This document shows positions 44,045-53,585 of a DNA stretch of 58,319 bases, piece after piece; position 1 is the first letter of the stretch; the number at the start of each line of letters is the position of its first letter. Under the pieces are notes generated by a model that did not search any database, had not been told where the DNA came from, and saw nothing but the letters and a program-made list of their open reading frames with translations. The stretch is from Plectonema cf. radiosum LEGE 06105 (lineage in GTDB: Bacteria > Cyanobacteriota > Cyanobacteriia > Cyanobacteriales > Nostocaceae): assembly GCF_015207665.1 (NCBI RefSeq), contig NZ_JADEWL010000028.1, positions 1-58,319 of the forward strand, in the 5' to 3' direction. Position numbers and translations under genes: made by a program.

Positions 44045-44752
44045 TTAATCAGCAAACATTTGCACTGCGTAAATCCGTCCATCAGCACCAGCCGCAATAC
44101 CGTAACCAAATTTTTTGTACTGGGAAGTCAGGATATTAGCACGATGTCCGTCACTGTACATCCAACCACGCTGCCATTTTTCTGTTTGACCATAAGTTAA
44201 CGCTAAACCTTTGACGGTGCCTTTAGCAATGTTTTCTCCAACTCCTAAGCGAGAATTACCTCCCGCTGCTAAATAACGCTGACGGGGAGTTTTTCCTTCG
44301 GGAGAATAATGACTAAAATATCCTCTCAAAAGCATATCTTGTGCATGAAGTTGTGCTGTTTGAGAAAGTAAGGAATCTTCTTGCAACAATGATAAATTAT
44401 TTATGTTACGGTCTCTATTTACAACTTTGAGTGCAAACTTGCTTAATTCTGGTAAACTACGTAATTTATCTGCATTCAAAACTGTTACTTTACATTCACC
44501 AATTTTCCAATCCTTGCCACCGTTACCGTTGTAACAATGTTGGAATAACCCAAATGGTGAAAATTCAGTCCAAAAGTAATTTGGGTCTACTGGATAACCA
44601 TTTTGTGCTTGTCTGATAAAATATGTAACTGGTCTAAATGTTAACAGTAATGTAAATAAAAGAACATATTTCCACCATGCCCCAGTTTTCTTTTTAGTTT
44701 TCATTAGTCTGTGTAAAAGCTGATTATTAAAAATAGTTTTGTTACTTGTCAT
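44045..44752 (-). CDS. CAP (SCP-like) domain extracellular protein
   Basis: A 235-residue protein with an N-terminal membrane anchor or uncleaved signal (about 28-42, WKYVLLFTLLLTF) and a C-terminal CAP domain (about 110-235: SLLSQTAQLHAQDMLLRGYFSHYSPEGKTPRQRYLAAG, then GENIAKG and WMYSDGHRANILTSQYKKFGYG). The CAP His and Glu residues are present. Bacterial CAP proteins are exported; roles are poorly defined. A second ATG at 44704 is a plausible alternative start and gives a more usual signal sequence. Convergent with the histidine kinase gene. Confidence 0.85.
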   Translation of the reverse strand: MTSNKTIFNNQLLHRLMKTKKKTGAWWKYVLLFTLLLTFRPVTYFIRQAQNGYPVDPNYFWTEFSPFGLFQHCYNGNGGKDWKIGECKVTVLNADKLRSLPELSKFALKVVNRDRNINNLSLLQEDSLLSQTAQLHAQDMLLRGYFSHYSPEGKTPRQRYLAAGGNSRLGVGENIAKGTVKGLALTYGQTEKWQRGWMYSDGHRANILTSQYKKFGYGIAAGADGRIYAVQMFAD

Positions 44753-45101
44753 AAATTTTACTCGAAAATCTCTGATTGCAAGTACAAAACTTTACGATGT
44801 ATTAAGCCTATTGGCTGCTTTTCCGATAAATATTTTTATTAGACATCTGGTGGAAATTAATTATGCGTCATCCAGAAACCTTGTAGAGACGCGAAATTTC
44901 GCGTCTCTACATTCTTTTTCGGAGATGTCTATTAATCCAGACTCTCTACTTGGAGCATCTCGCTCCCTACTTGTATCGCTAAGTAGTCAAGCCTTGGTTA
45001 TTTATAGATTTATTGCTCAGTTATATAACTTTTGATATTAAATGCTTAGAAAAATTAAATTCCTGCATCCCCCCTTTACTAGGGGGGATTAATGTAAAAA
45101 A
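44753..45101. other. Intergenic region with palindrome and terminator-like hairpin
   Basis: It contains the second copy of the 28-bp GTAGAGACGCGAAA palindrome (44883-44910) with the same right flank (ACATTCTTTTTC, GAGATGTCTATT) as at about 17370. Near the right end a hairpin ATCCCCCC/GGGGGGAT (45067-45074 with 45082-45089) lies just downstream of the fbaB stop codon and can terminate that minus-strand transcript. No gene is seen. Confidence 0.6.
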
Positions 45102-46184
45102 CTAAGCCACAGTCACATCTTTACTTAAGTAAACATCCTGAATAGCGTGGAATAATTTCACACCTTCAGCGAAGGGCCTTTGAAAAGCCTTGCGTCCGGA
45201 AATTAACCCAGTACCACCAGCACGTTTGTTAATGATAGCGGTACGTATTGCTTCTGCAAAGTCGTTTTCACCCGCTGCACCACCGGAATTAATTAAACCG
45301 GCACGTCCACAGTAACAATTAAGTACTTGATAGCGAGTTAAATCGATAGGATGGTCTGTGGTTAATTCGGTATAAACTTTATCATGGGTTTTACCATAGG
45401 TTTTGGCGATCGCCTTCGTGACTGCACCGTATCCGTTGTTATTTTCGGGTAATTTTTGCTTGATAATGTCAGCCTCGATGGTTACACCCAAATGATTGGC
45501 TTGGGATGATAAATCAGCAGAGAGATGATAATCTTTATCTTGTTTGAAAGCATTATTACGCAGATAGCACCATAATATAGTTACCATTCCCAACTCGTGA
45601 GCGCGTTTAAAAGCTTTGCTTACTTCTTGAATTTGTCTAGTTGAATTGTCAGAACCAAAGTATATGGTGGCACCGACAGCAGCAGCACCTAAATTCCAAG
45701 CTTGTTCTACATCACCAAACATAACTTGGTCATAGTTATTAGGAACACTCAGTAATTCGTTGTGATTTATTTTTACAATAAAAGGAATTTTGTGAGCATA
45801 TTTACGGGAAACTATTGCCAAAACTCCCAAAGTTGAAGCGACAGCATTACAACCAGCTTCGATGGCTAGTTTAACAATATTTTCCGGATCGAAGTACATC
45901 GGGTTGGGAGCAAAGGAAGCCCCTGCGGAATGTTCGATACCTTGGTCTACAGGTAAAATTGATAGATAACCTGTATTAGCAAGTCTTCCTGTGGAGTACA
46001 TTGCTTGCAGATTACGTAATACTTGGGGGTTTCTATCGCTTAGACTCCAGACTCTATCAACAAAATCGCTTCCCGGTAGGTGTAGCATATTTTGAGGAAC
46101 TTTTGCTTTGTAGGTAAGTAAGTCTTTGGCTTCGTTACCTAACAGAGATTCGATAAAATCGGGTACAGATTTGATGTTAGTCAT
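45102..46184 (-). CDS. fbaB: Class I fructose-bisphosphate aldolase (FbaB/DhnA type)
   Basis: A 360-residue Schiff-base aldolase that cleaves fructose-1,6-bisphosphate to two triose phosphates (and forms sedoheptulose bisphosphate in the Calvin cycle). The chain follows E. coli FbaB closely: [41 protein letters not shown], and [15 protein letters not shown]. The Schiff-base Lys is in the FIVKINHNE or IKQKLPENN region, as in the family. Complete. Cyanobacteria usually have also a class II enzyme, elsewhere. It is transcribed alone and ends at a strong hairpin. Confidence 0.93.
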   Translation of the reverse strand: MTNIKSVPDFIESLLGNEAKDLLTYKAKVPQNMLHLPGSDFVDRVWSLSDRNPQVLRNLQAMYSTGRLANTGYLSILPVDQGIEHSAGASFAPNPMYFDPENIVKLAIEAGCNAVASTLGVLAIVSRKYAHKIPFIVKINHNELLSVPNNYDQVMFGDVEQAWNLGAAAVGATIYFGSDNSTRQIQEVSKAFKRAHELGMVTILWCYLRNNAFKQDKDYHLSADLSSQANHLGVTIEADIIKQKLPENNNGYGAVTKAIAKTYGKTHDKVYTELTTDHPIDLTRYQVLNCYCGRAGLINSGGAAGENDFAEAIRTAIINKRAGGTGLISGRKAFQRPFAEGVKLFHAIQDVYLSKDVTVA

Positions 46185-46220
46185 GATATTTTATTTATTG
46201 AGTTACATCTTTGATGGTAG

Positions 46221-46445
46221 CTATGCTAAGGGGAATGAATGTATATCGAAAGTTTGACAATAACCATTTTTTGATTTTTTTAGTTCGTCGTATAAATGCC
46301 TATCTTGACAAATATTTTCATATCGCTCTATAATAATAAACTTTTTTGCTATTGGACGTATCTGGGCGGTTTTTGAATCGATAATCTTCTGGGCTAACTC
46401 AGGGTAGGTGAATACTTTTTTGCTGTCAACAACTTGTGCTACATT
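46221..46445 (-). pseudogene. In-frame continuation of the AAA gene after its stop codon
   Basis: Directly after the TGA of the AAA-like gene (46448-46446), the same frame stays open for 74 codons (NVAQVVDSKKVFTYPELAQK, later KKFIIIERYENICQDRHLYD) to TAG 46223-46221. It has no start codon of its own. It may be the cut-off C-terminal domain of the AAA protein, or made by read-through. Confidence 0.45.
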
Positions 46446-47594
46446 TCATAGGATGACGGGATTATTTTTATTTAATTGATTTAATGTTTTTGCTATCCAG
46501 TTTAAATTAAAGACTTTTGCGTAAATCCGGTTCTTTACTTTGAATAAATTATTTCTTTTGATAACTAAACCAGATAAAAATAATTCTGTTTGTTCGATAT
46601 TAATATCTGTTTCAATCGCTAAACTTTGCAAAATTTGTTGATAGATACCGAGTAATATTTCCGCTTTTGGTTGTTGAATAATTCTATTTTGTATTGTTCG
46701 TAGATGTTCGGGTTCGTCTTGGCATTTCCAGTTATGAATAATTTTGCTTTTGATTAAACTATCAAGTTTAAGTTTAGCTTCATTTTCTGATTTTATAAGC
46801 ATAAATTCGTCATTTCTGATTATTTGACAAAGCTTTTGAGTCAGGAATGGTTGTCCGTTTGTCCAAGCTAATATTTCTTTTAAAATTGCTTGGGGATTGC
46901 TTACTTTATTTTCTAATCCTTTAACTAAAGGTTGCGCTTCTCGTAAATTAAATCCCTGTAACTGTATCGACTTGCCAATATTAAATAAAGTCAAGTTTCT
47001 ATCGGCAATTAAATCCCTGGGTGTAGCTACTCCAAACAGAGCAAAAGTTAGACGATAATACTCCGGGTTTAAGGCTCTTTGGTGATAACAAAAGCAAATT
47101 AAAGCAAATAAATCATCTACAGGAAAATCTAGATTTAGAATACTATCAATTTCATCAATAAAAATGATTATTTTATCTTTGGGAAATTGAACTAATAGCA
47201 CATCTTGAATAAAATGACTCAAGCGCTCAAGTACAGAAAAATCTTTTTCTTTCTGCCACCAAGATTTTAAGTTATTTTCTTTTAAGTTAAATCCTCGCCA
47301 CAATTGAGCAATAATCCCTTTGTACCATTGAGTACGACTAATTTGTTCACTACTAACACAACTTAGATCGATAGTAGTAAATTGATATCTTTCTTGTCTT
47401 AATATGTTACTAGTGCGTACTATCATGGAAGACTTACCCATTTGTCGAGAGTTAAGCACGTAGCAAAACTCTCCAGCTTTTAAAGCTTGATATAACTCTT
47501 TATCAGCTTGACGTATCACATAACTACCAGCATCATTTTCTAAGCTCCCACCAACTTGATACTGATAATTGCTCCTCTTTGGAATCATCAACAT
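46446..47594 (-). CDS. AAA-like ATPase (AAA_35 type), C-terminus possibly truncated
   Basis: A 382-residue STAND-like ATPase of the cyanobacterial AAA_35 group. The N-terminal signature [45 protein letters not shown] contains Walker A (about 47-56); Walker B is [10 protein letters not shown] (near 142), followed by the sensor region [15 protein letters not shown] winged-helix-like region fills the rest. In homologues this ATPase module is commonly fused to WD40, TPR or other effector or sensor domains; here none follows. The same frame remains open for 74 codons after the stop. Role unknown, possibly a signalling or defence NTPase. Confidence 0.82.
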   Translation of the reverse strand: MLMIPKRSNYQYQVGGSLENDAGSYVIRQADKELYQALKAGEFCYVLNSRQMGKSSMIVRTSNILRQERYQFTTIDLSCVSSEQISRTQWYKGIIAQLWRGFNLKENNLKSWWQKEKDFSVLERLSHFIQDVLLVQFPKDKIIIFIDEIDSILNLDFPVDDLFALICFCYHQRALNPEYYRLTFALFGVATPRDLIADRNLTLFNIGKSIQLQGFNLREAQPLVKGLENKVSNPQAILKEILAWTNGQPFLTQKLCQIIRNDEFMLIKSENEAKLKLDSLIKSKIIHNWKCQDEPEHLRTIQNRIIQQPKAEILLGIYQQILQSLAIETDINIEQTELFLSGLVIKRNNLFKVKNRIYAKVFNLNWIAKTLNQLNKNNPVIL

Positions 47595-47756
47595 CGTTTA
47601 TATAAGTCATTGATTTACACAATTGAAATCTGTATTTATGGTCTTAAAAATTGTAAAGTAGAAAAGTTGAAACCAAACAATTAAATTTGAGCAAAAAATA
47701 TTAACTTGCCTTAAACCTTTGAGCTATAACCTTGAACCTTGAACCTATACACTGAT

Positions 47757-48137
47757 ATGTCTTTTCAATATACTAATGCATTTGTCGCGATCGCAACTGT
47801 TAATTTGGAAAAATTAGTTGATTTTTATCTAAAATTTCTGAGTCAAAATCCTACTAACTATATTCCTAATGTTTACGCGGAATTTGAACTTTCTAGCTTG
47901 AAATTAGGCATTTTTCAACCCAAACTATCCCACACTTCCGAATTCAATGATTCTTTCCGAAGTTATATGAGTTTATGTTTGGAAGTAAATGATTTAGAAA
48001 GTGTAATGTATCACCTCGAAAAATTAGGTCATCCACCTTTTGGTGAAATTATCAATACTTCTCACGGTAGAGAAATTTACGCTTATGATATTGATGGAAA
48101 TCGAATTATTTTACATCAGTCCCATAAAACAGGTTAA
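47757..48137 (+). CDS. VOC (glyoxalase/bleomycin-resistance fold) family protein
   Basis: A 126-residue protein of the vicinal oxygen chelate superfamily, made of two beta-alpha-beta-beta-beta modules: FQYTNAFVAIATVNLEKLVDFYLKFL at the start and YMSLCLEVNDLESVMYHLEKLG, then AYDIDGNRIILHQ at the end. VOC proteins use a metal in a beta cup for lyase, isomerase or dioxygenase chemistry, or bind drugs; the ligands here do not identify a reaction. ATG 47757 matches the family start; the reading from 47739 adds six unlikely residues. No operon partner. Confidence 0.82.
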   Translation: MSFQYTNAFVAIATVNLEKLVDFYLKFLSQNPTNYIPNVYAEFELSSLKLGIFQPKLSHTSEFNDSFRSYMSLCLEVNDLESVMYHLEKLGHPPFGEIINTSHGREIYAYDIDGNRIILHQSHKTG

Positions 48138-48244
48138 AGGTAAAAGGTCAAAGGTTGAATTTCTATCTTATTTATTTAGATGCAGATTATTATAACGCTA
48201 TATAATTTAATTTAATTACTATATTTAGTTAACGAACAAAAATA

Positions 48245-49135
48245 ATGGCTATAACTCAAAACTATAAATTAAATCTAATTCAATGGTATCCTGGTCATAT
48301 TGCTAAAGCTGAAAGACAACTTAAAGAACAACTCAAGCTAGTTGATGTAGTCTTAGAAGTAAGAGATGCTCGAATTCCCATATCCACTCATCATCCCCAA
48401 GTTTCTGAATGGATAGGAAATAAAGCTCGGTTGTTGATACTCAATCGGTTAGATATGATTTCGCCAGAAGCTAGGGAATTGTGGAGTGATTACTTCAGAA
48501 CCCACCATGAAATTCCCTTTTATACTAATGCTCAAGAAGGAAAAGGCATAATTGCTGTTTCTAAAGCAGCACAATCAGCTGGAAGTGCGGTTAATCAACG
48601 ACGTAAAGAGCGGGGAATGTTACCTCGTCCGATCCGTGCTGTAGTTATCGGTTTTCCGAATGTGGGAAAATCAGCTTTGATAAATCGTTTGTTGGGAAGA
48701 CGTATAGTACAAAGTGCAGCTCGTGCCGGTGTAACTCGTTCTCTACGGTGGGTAAGAATTTCCAAAGAATTAGAATTATTAGATGCTCCTGGTATTATAC
48801 CTCTGAGGTTAGACAATCAGGAAGTAGCTTTAAAATTAGCGATTTGCGACGATATTGGGGAAGCATCCTACGACAATCAAAAAGTAGCAGCAGCATTCGT
48901 CGATTTAGTCGGGGAGTTACAGGAAACCGCTGCCGATATATTACCAGAAAATCCTTTTTTGTCGCGCTACAACCTCGAATCAACACCATACAGCGGGGAA
49001 GAATACCTGTACGCTTTAGCCGAACATAAATATCAAGGTGATGTAGAACGTAGTGCCAGACATATTTTAAACGATTTTCGTAAAGGACTTTTAGGACAAT
49101 TTCCTTTAGAACTTCCAGAATCAATTATTAATTAA
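48245..49135 (+). CDS. ylqF: Ribosome biogenesis GTPase YlqF (RbgA)
   Basis: A 296-residue circularly permuted GTPase needed for late maturation of the 50S ribosomal subunit. Motif order is permuted as in the family: G4 (LNRLDMI, near 61-67), G5-like TNAQEGKG, then G1 GFPNVGKSALIN (near 137-148), G2 and G3 (DAPGI, near 181). The N-terminal IQWYPGHIAKAERQLKEQL is the usual signature. The G4 Asn-Arg-Leu-Asp in place of Asn-Lys-x-Asp is the usual variant in cyanobacteria as far as I recall. Complete; acts on ribosomes in the cytoplasm. Confidence 0.94.
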   Translation: MAITQNYKLNLIQWYPGHIAKAERQLKEQLKLVDVVLEVRDARIPISTHHPQVSEWIGNKARLLILNRLDMISPEARELWSDYFRTHHEIPFYTNAQEGKGIIAVSKAAQSAGSAVNQRRKERGMLPRPIRAVVIGFPNVGKSALINRLLGRRIVQSAARAGVTRSLRWVRISKELELLDAPGIIPLRLDNQEVALKLAICDDIGEASYDNQKVAAAFVDLVGELQETAADILPENPFLSRYNLESTPYSGEEYLYALAEHKYQGDVERSARHILNDFRKGLLGQFPLELPESIIN

Positions 49136-49158
49136 CAATTATCGGTATTGTTAACTTT

Positions 49159-50661
49159 TCACTGTTCATTGTTGATTGTTCTTACTTTCAAGATTAGCAT
49201 TGTACCGGCTGTAAATAATATACCGAGAAATAAGTTTTTTGGACTAATACTTTTACCGCTTTCCTGTACCAAAATTCCTTCTAATATCAAGGAAGGTAAT
49301 AATATTCCCGTGGGAAGCAGCCAACGGTAAAAATTTAATTTTCTTTTGGCTAATGCTGTTAACAACGCTAAGCAGAGTCCTAAAGGAATAAATGTGAGTC
49401 CGTAATAGAAAAATCTTTTTTCTTTGGGTATGAGGTCGAGTAAATTTAATGTATGAATATTAGCGACTTTATCCACATAAATTGTTAGCAATGATTTTGA
49501 GTAGGTGATAACTATTTGATGGGGTTTTAAATCGTCAAAGATATGAGGAACTTCAAGTTTTACATCAGAAGCATTTGCGCCGGTAAGAGGAGTTCTAACC
49601 CGAAATACTAAGTCGCTTCCTTGTTGTCCCAAGGTAAAATTACGAAGATAAGAATCCTGAGAAAGCGAGATAATTCGCGCTGGTCCAGTTTGTTCTTTTT
49701 TACTACTATTAACTGTAGTGCTAATAGTAAAAGAGGAAGTTTTTCTGATACTTTCGCTCAATGAGGTAACGGGAGTTGCTGTTTTTAGCCAATGGTTAGG
49801 ACTTAATAAAACTCCTTTTTCATTTTGAATTGTTGATTCCCCATACCATTGTAAATCCGGCTGTTTCCCCGTTCGATCTCGATATGGAGCTTTTCCGGTA
49901 AATTCATAGGAAGCAAGCAGAGAATTTTCTCCACGAAGAAAATTATTACCTGGAGAAAAAATTTGGTTTACTTCATTTTTGGTAAAAGCTTGATTGGTAA
50001 TATTAAGCTCGGAAATATAACCTTCCCAACCTCTATCAGCAGTTGTCTCGTTGCCTAGAATTAATGGAAAATTAGAATTCCAACCACTTAAATTAGTTGT
50101 AGCTTGCCAAGGAATTGTAATTAAAAATGTCAGGATGATGTAACCTGTAAAAAATAAGGTTATTTTGCTACGTGAGTTACTCGCTTCACTAGTTTCAACT
50201 TTTTGTAATATAGCTTTGAAACTTTGAGAATTCCACACATAAAAACCAATTAATCCTAAAAATCCCCCGCAAGTATTATTAAAAATATCCGCAGGTGTTG
50301 GCGCTCTTGAAGGTAATAATATTTGTAGTAATTCGACTGTTAAAGATAAACCCGCACTAGCTAAAATTACCGTAATAATCTGTGAAGCTAATTTAAATTT
50401 TCTTTTTTGCAATAAACCTGTCAAGCCAAATCCTAAAGGTAAAAATAACAAAACATTATTTACTTGGTCTTTAAAAAAACTATTGTTATCAAAACTATCA
50501 ACTAATTCTCGCCGTGAAACACTATCTGGTAATGAAAAGTTAAACGGATAGAGAGTTGCTATTAATACTGCTAAGACACTGAAAATGACTAGAATCAAAA
50601 ATATCGGAATTCTGCGTTGATTTAAGTTTGAAGGTAAAGAAGAAGTATAGTGACGTTTCAT
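49159..50661 (-). CDS. VanZ-family membrane protein with LamG-like domain
   Basis: A 500-residue membrane protein. The N-terminal VanZ domain (about 18-150) has four hydrophobic helices and the conserved DQVNNVLLFLPLGFGLTGLL, then ELLQILLPSRAPTPADIFNNTCGGFLG. A concanavalin/LamG-like beta domain follows (about 175-420: ASYEFTGKAPYRDRTG, then HQIVITYSKSLLTIYVDK), and three more helices end the chain. VanZ domains are linked with glycopeptide tolerance and envelope processes, but the function of this architecture is unknown. The LamG-like part presumably faces outside and binds carbohydrate (inference). Convergent with ylqF. Confidence 0.85.
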   Translation of the reverse strand: MKRHYTSSLPSNLNQRRIPIFLILVIFSVLAVLIATLYPFNFSLPDSVSRRELVDSFDNNSFFKDQVNNVLLFLPLGFGLTGLLQKRKFKLASQIITVILASAGLSLTVELLQILLPSRAPTPADIFNNTCGGFLGLIGFYVWNSQSFKAILQKVETSEASNSRSKITLFFTGYIILTFLITIPWQATTNLSGWNSNFPLILGNETTADRGWEGYISELNITNQAFTKNEVNQIFSPGNNFLRGENSLLASYEFTGKAPYRDRTGKQPDLQWYGESTIQNEKGVLLSPNHWLKTATPVTSLSESIRKTSSFTISTTVNSSKKEQTGPARIISLSQDSYLRNFTLGQQGSDLVFRVRTPLTGANASDVKLEVPHIFDDLKPHQIVITYSKSLLTIYVDKVANIHTLNLLDLIPKEKRFFYYGLTFIPLGLCLALLTALAKRKLNFYRWLLPTGILLPSLILEGILVQESGKSISPKNLFLGILFTAGTMLILKVRTINNEQ

Positions 50662-51059
50662 TTATGTTTGATAAAGAAATAGTTAAGAATGCGTTAATTT
50701 TAACTTTGCTTTCAGGTAAAAATACACCCAATAATCGACTATTGAATAACGGTTCTATCGATTGTACTCTCCTTTGAGTGATTCTACAATTTTCCCGTAG
50801 CTTGTAAACCAAACGCAAACGGAGTTAAACGCGCGGGAGGGGGAAGTCAAATCCCCCCTCGATTACTGAATCCCTAAAACCTTAATTAAATGATTTCTCG
50901 TACAAGAGTTATAGTTGTCGGAGTACCGTATGCAGTGTCATAAATGAAATGTGTTGGTTTTAACATTGCTGTATAAACCTCATTTTTAAAGATTTGACGG
51001 TAGTATCCGGTTTTCTGTACCCGTTTAATCCTTGCTTCGAGAATTAATTAAGCCCAGCC
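50662..51059. other. Intergenic region between the VanZ and cyclase genes
   Basis: About 400 nt between divergent genes. A GC-rich hairpin GAGGGGGA/TCCCCCCTC lies at 50837-50860. The rest is AT-rich with no gene I can support; a minus-strand open frame at 50540-50818 overlaps the VanZ gene and is not convincing. It should contain both promoters. Confidence 0.45.
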
Positions 51060-52667
51060 ATGATCGAGTTGAAACTGCTTCTCCAACGGGGAAATACCCA
51101 AAAAAAGGTGACGGTAGATCAAGATATTTTTATCGTTGGTAGGTTGCAAGAATGTAATCTATGTCTACCTTTTAGGGGTGTTTCTCGCAGTCATACCCGT
51201 TTTACTAAAAGGAAGAATGGCCTGTGGATCATAGAAGATTTGGGTAGCAAAAACGGTACAATATTAAATGAACAACCCGTAACTTCCCCTACTGTAATTT
51301 CTGATGGTGATATAATCTGGGTCGGAGATATTTCTCTGGTGGTGCTTTTGAGCCTTCCTCCTCAAGTAATTGCGAGTAAATATACAGATTTTTCTGAAGG
51401 TAAAACAATACTTCGCAATGTTAAACAATTACAAGAGCAATGGATAGATGCTGATAGTAAAGATGGTAATATCAGCAATAAGGATAAAACAATCGCTCGT
51501 CTTAAGGATTTGGTAGATATAGCTAAAAATCTATCCGGGGCTACTTCTATCGAAGAAATATTTTCTCAAGTACAGCAAGTTGTATTTCGTTATCTTAATA
51601 GTATTGACCGTTTGGCACTGTTAATAGATGTCCAAAGTTGCGGTAAATTGATATTAATGAATGCTGCAACTAGAAATGTTAATCATAAACAGCAATTAAT
51701 GGCTGATGATAGCTGGATCAGTCAGAGTATATGTCAGCAAGTATTTGCAGAAAAAGTTGCCATCCAATCAGCAGATACTCATCAAGATGAACGATTTGCT
51801 GAAGAACACAGTGTTTTTCTCAAGGGAATTCGCAGCGCGATCGCAGTACCTTTATGGGATGAAAACAAGGTTGTAGGTGTACTGTATGCTGATGCCAGTT
51901 TTTCTTCTTATCATTGGGTAAAAGAAGGTTCGGAAGATTTAAGTTTCTTTTCAACTTTAGGAAATTTAGTTTCTTCTAGTGTCCAACGTTGGCTATTATT
52001 AGAAAAGCTTAAAAGTGAAGAAATAATCCGCCAAAGATTGGAACGCTATCACTCACCAGCGGTTGTACAACAGTTGATAGCTTTGGGAACTTTACCCGAC
52101 GGACGTTTACCTCCAAAAGAATGCGAAATTAGCATTTTATTTGCCGATGTTGTGGGATTTACACCAATGTCGGAACGTTTTACCCCTTCAGAAATCGCTG
52201 AATTACTCAATAAATTATTTGAAGAAATGTTGCAAGAAGTATTTGCTTGCGGTGGTACTTTGGATAAATATATAGGCGATTGTATTATGGCATTTTTCGG
52301 CGCACCAGAACCGCAAGCAGACCATGCAGATAGAGCTGTAGCAGCTGCAATGGGAATGTTAACGCGCTTAGAAAACTTAAATTTCAATCATTTTTGGCAA
52401 GAACCATTAGAATTAAGAATTGCTATCAACAGTGGTAAAGCTGTAGTCGGTGATGTCGGTAGTTCCCAAAGAGTAGAGTACACAGCTTTGGGTGCAACAA
52501 TTAATTTAGCATCACGTATGGAAGGAGTTTGCAATCCCGGTGAATGTGTCGTTAGCGAACAGACTTACCAACTGCTTTCCAAACCTCATATGTTTCAACC
52601 AATGGGGAAATATCGCTTTAAAGGTATTGATCGATTAATTAAAGTTTATCAAAATCGTAACAGTTGA
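51060..52667 (+). CDS. FHA-GAF-class III adenylate/guanylate cyclase
   Basis: A 535-residue soluble signalling enzyme. Domain order: FHA (about 22-95; GRLQECNLCLPFRGVSRSHTRF, EDLGSKNGTILNEQPV) that binds phosphothreonine, GAF (about 145-310; ends VGVLYADASF) that binds a small ligand, and a class III cyclase domain (about 350-535). Metal-binding aspartates are in ISILFADVVGFT (about 362) and DKYIGDCIMAFFG (about 406); the transition-state Asn/Arg region is GATINLASRMEGVC. The EYTALGATIN context is typical of cyanobacterial adenylate cyclases making cAMP. The TGA stop lies inside a GTTGACA repeat. No signal peptide. Confidence 0.92.
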   Translation: MIELKLLLQRGNTQKKVTVDQDIFIVGRLQECNLCLPFRGVSRSHTRFTKRKNGLWIIEDLGSKNGTILNEQPVTSPTVISDGDIIWVGDISLVVLLSLPPQVIASKYTDFSEGKTILRNVKQLQEQWIDADSKDGNISNKDKTIARLKDLVDIAKNLSGATSIEEIFSQVQQVVFRYLNSIDRLALLIDVQSCGKLILMNAATRNVNHKQQLMADDSWISQSICQQVFAEKVAIQSADTHQDERFAEEHSVFLKGIRSAIAVPLWDENKVVGVLYADASFSSYHWVKEGSEDLSFFSTLGNLVSSSVQRWLLLEKLKSEEIIRQRLERYHSPAVVQQLIALGTLPDGRLPPKECEISILFADVVGFTPMSERFTPSEIAELLNKLFEEMLQEVFACGGTLDKYIGDCIMAFFGAPEPQADHADRAVAAAMGMLTRLENLNFNHFWQEPLELRIAINSGKAVVGDVGSSQRVEYTALGATINLASRMEGVCNPGECVVSEQTYQLLSKPHMFQPMGKYRFKGIDRLIKVYQNRNS

Positions 52668-52719
52668 CAGTTGACAGTTATCAGTTATCAGTTATCAGTT
52701 ATCAGTTATCAGTTATCAG
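52662..52719. repeat. STRR heptamer array overlapping the cyclase stop codon
   Basis: Tandem AGTTGAC, then six or more AGTTATC heptamers. The TGA at 52665-52667 is part of the first copy. The array lies between the cyclase gene and the 2H phosphoesterase gene. Confidence 0.9.
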
Positions 52720-52755
52720 TGAAGCGTGTCGTTTATGACATACAATTATCAGTAA

Positions 52756-53283
52756 ATGGAAAAATTTATTGTTTATGCTTGTCCAGTTGGTGAATTAAAT
52801 TCGCAGTTGGAATTGTATTTTGAAATCAGTGAAATTGAATGCGGTAAAAATGCAGCTCATAAATATATGCCTCACTGTACTTTAACCGGATTTTTTGAAG
52901 ATGAGTTAACATCTATTCCTATTTATATCAAAGCTTTAAATCAGGCTTTATTAAAATTTACCAATCCAGAAATTAGCGTCTTGAATATAACATTTAAACC
53001 TGAATGGCATGGTTTAGAATTATATTCACCGATGTTAAAGCAATTAGTTATTGATTTTGCTAAAACAGCTAAATCTCCGACTCGCAATCAAGATTTACGC
53101 TTAAAAAATTGGCTGCATTTAAGTCTTGCTTACGAATTCCCAGCGAAACAACAAGAACAGTTGAAAAAAATCGCAAAACAAACAATTAATCATCGAGCAT
53201 CAGTAACATGGGAATTGCGTTTTTATCAGCGACATTCTGATGCTAGTTGGACTTGTCATCAATCTTGGGAATTATCCGGTTAA
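52756..53283 (+). CDS. 2H phosphoesterase superfamily protein (2'-5' RNA ligase-like)
   Basis: A 175-residue protein with the two HxT/S motifs of the 2H superfamily: PHCTLTGFF (near 45-48) and LHLSLAYEF (near 119-121). The superfamily includes 2'-5' RNA ligases and cyclic phosphodiesterases that open 2',3'-cyclic phosphates. The spacing fits the fold. Exact reaction is unknown; it lies just after a nucleotide cyclase gene, but repeats intervene and no operon can be claimed. No ribosome binding site is obvious; STRR repeats form the leader. Confidence 0.8.
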   Translation: MEKFIVYACPVGELNSQLELYFEISEIECGKNAAHKYMPHCTLTGFFEDELTSIPIYIKALNQALLKFTNPEISVLNITFKPEWHGLELYSPMLKQLVIDFAKTAKSPTRNQDLRLKNWLHLSLAYEFPAKQQEQLKKIAKQTINHRASVTWELRFYQRHSDASWTCHQSWELSG

Positions 53284-53585
53284 AAAAGGGGCGTTGGAAT
53301 CTCGCGCCCGTCGCTATTCATCCCCACCGCATAGGCGTGTGAGGATGAATAGCAAAATTAGTTAATTCAAAACCAGGACTAAGGCTGCGTGTCACAATCG
53401 TTGGTTGGTGCGTAGTTAAGTCTTATCGCTACGTTCAAATTTATTCTAAACTACACACCCGTTGCAAAAAATTGTGCCGGTTGCGTAAGTCCTAATAGCT
53501 CAAAATTCCTAACTCAAAACTCAAAACTCCTAACTCCTAATTCCTAACTCCTAACTCCCAACTCCTAACTCCTAACTCCCAACTC
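53284..53585. repeat. Intergenic repeats between the 2H and DUF4912 genes
   Basis: An inverted repeat CTATTCATCC/GGATGAATAG (53314-53323 with 53343-53352) looks like the end hairpin of a small element. It is followed by degenerate sequence, then a long STRR array of CTAACTC/CAACTCC heptamers (about 53500-53590) that reaches into the stop codon of the minus-strand gene. No gene is seen. Confidence 0.65.
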
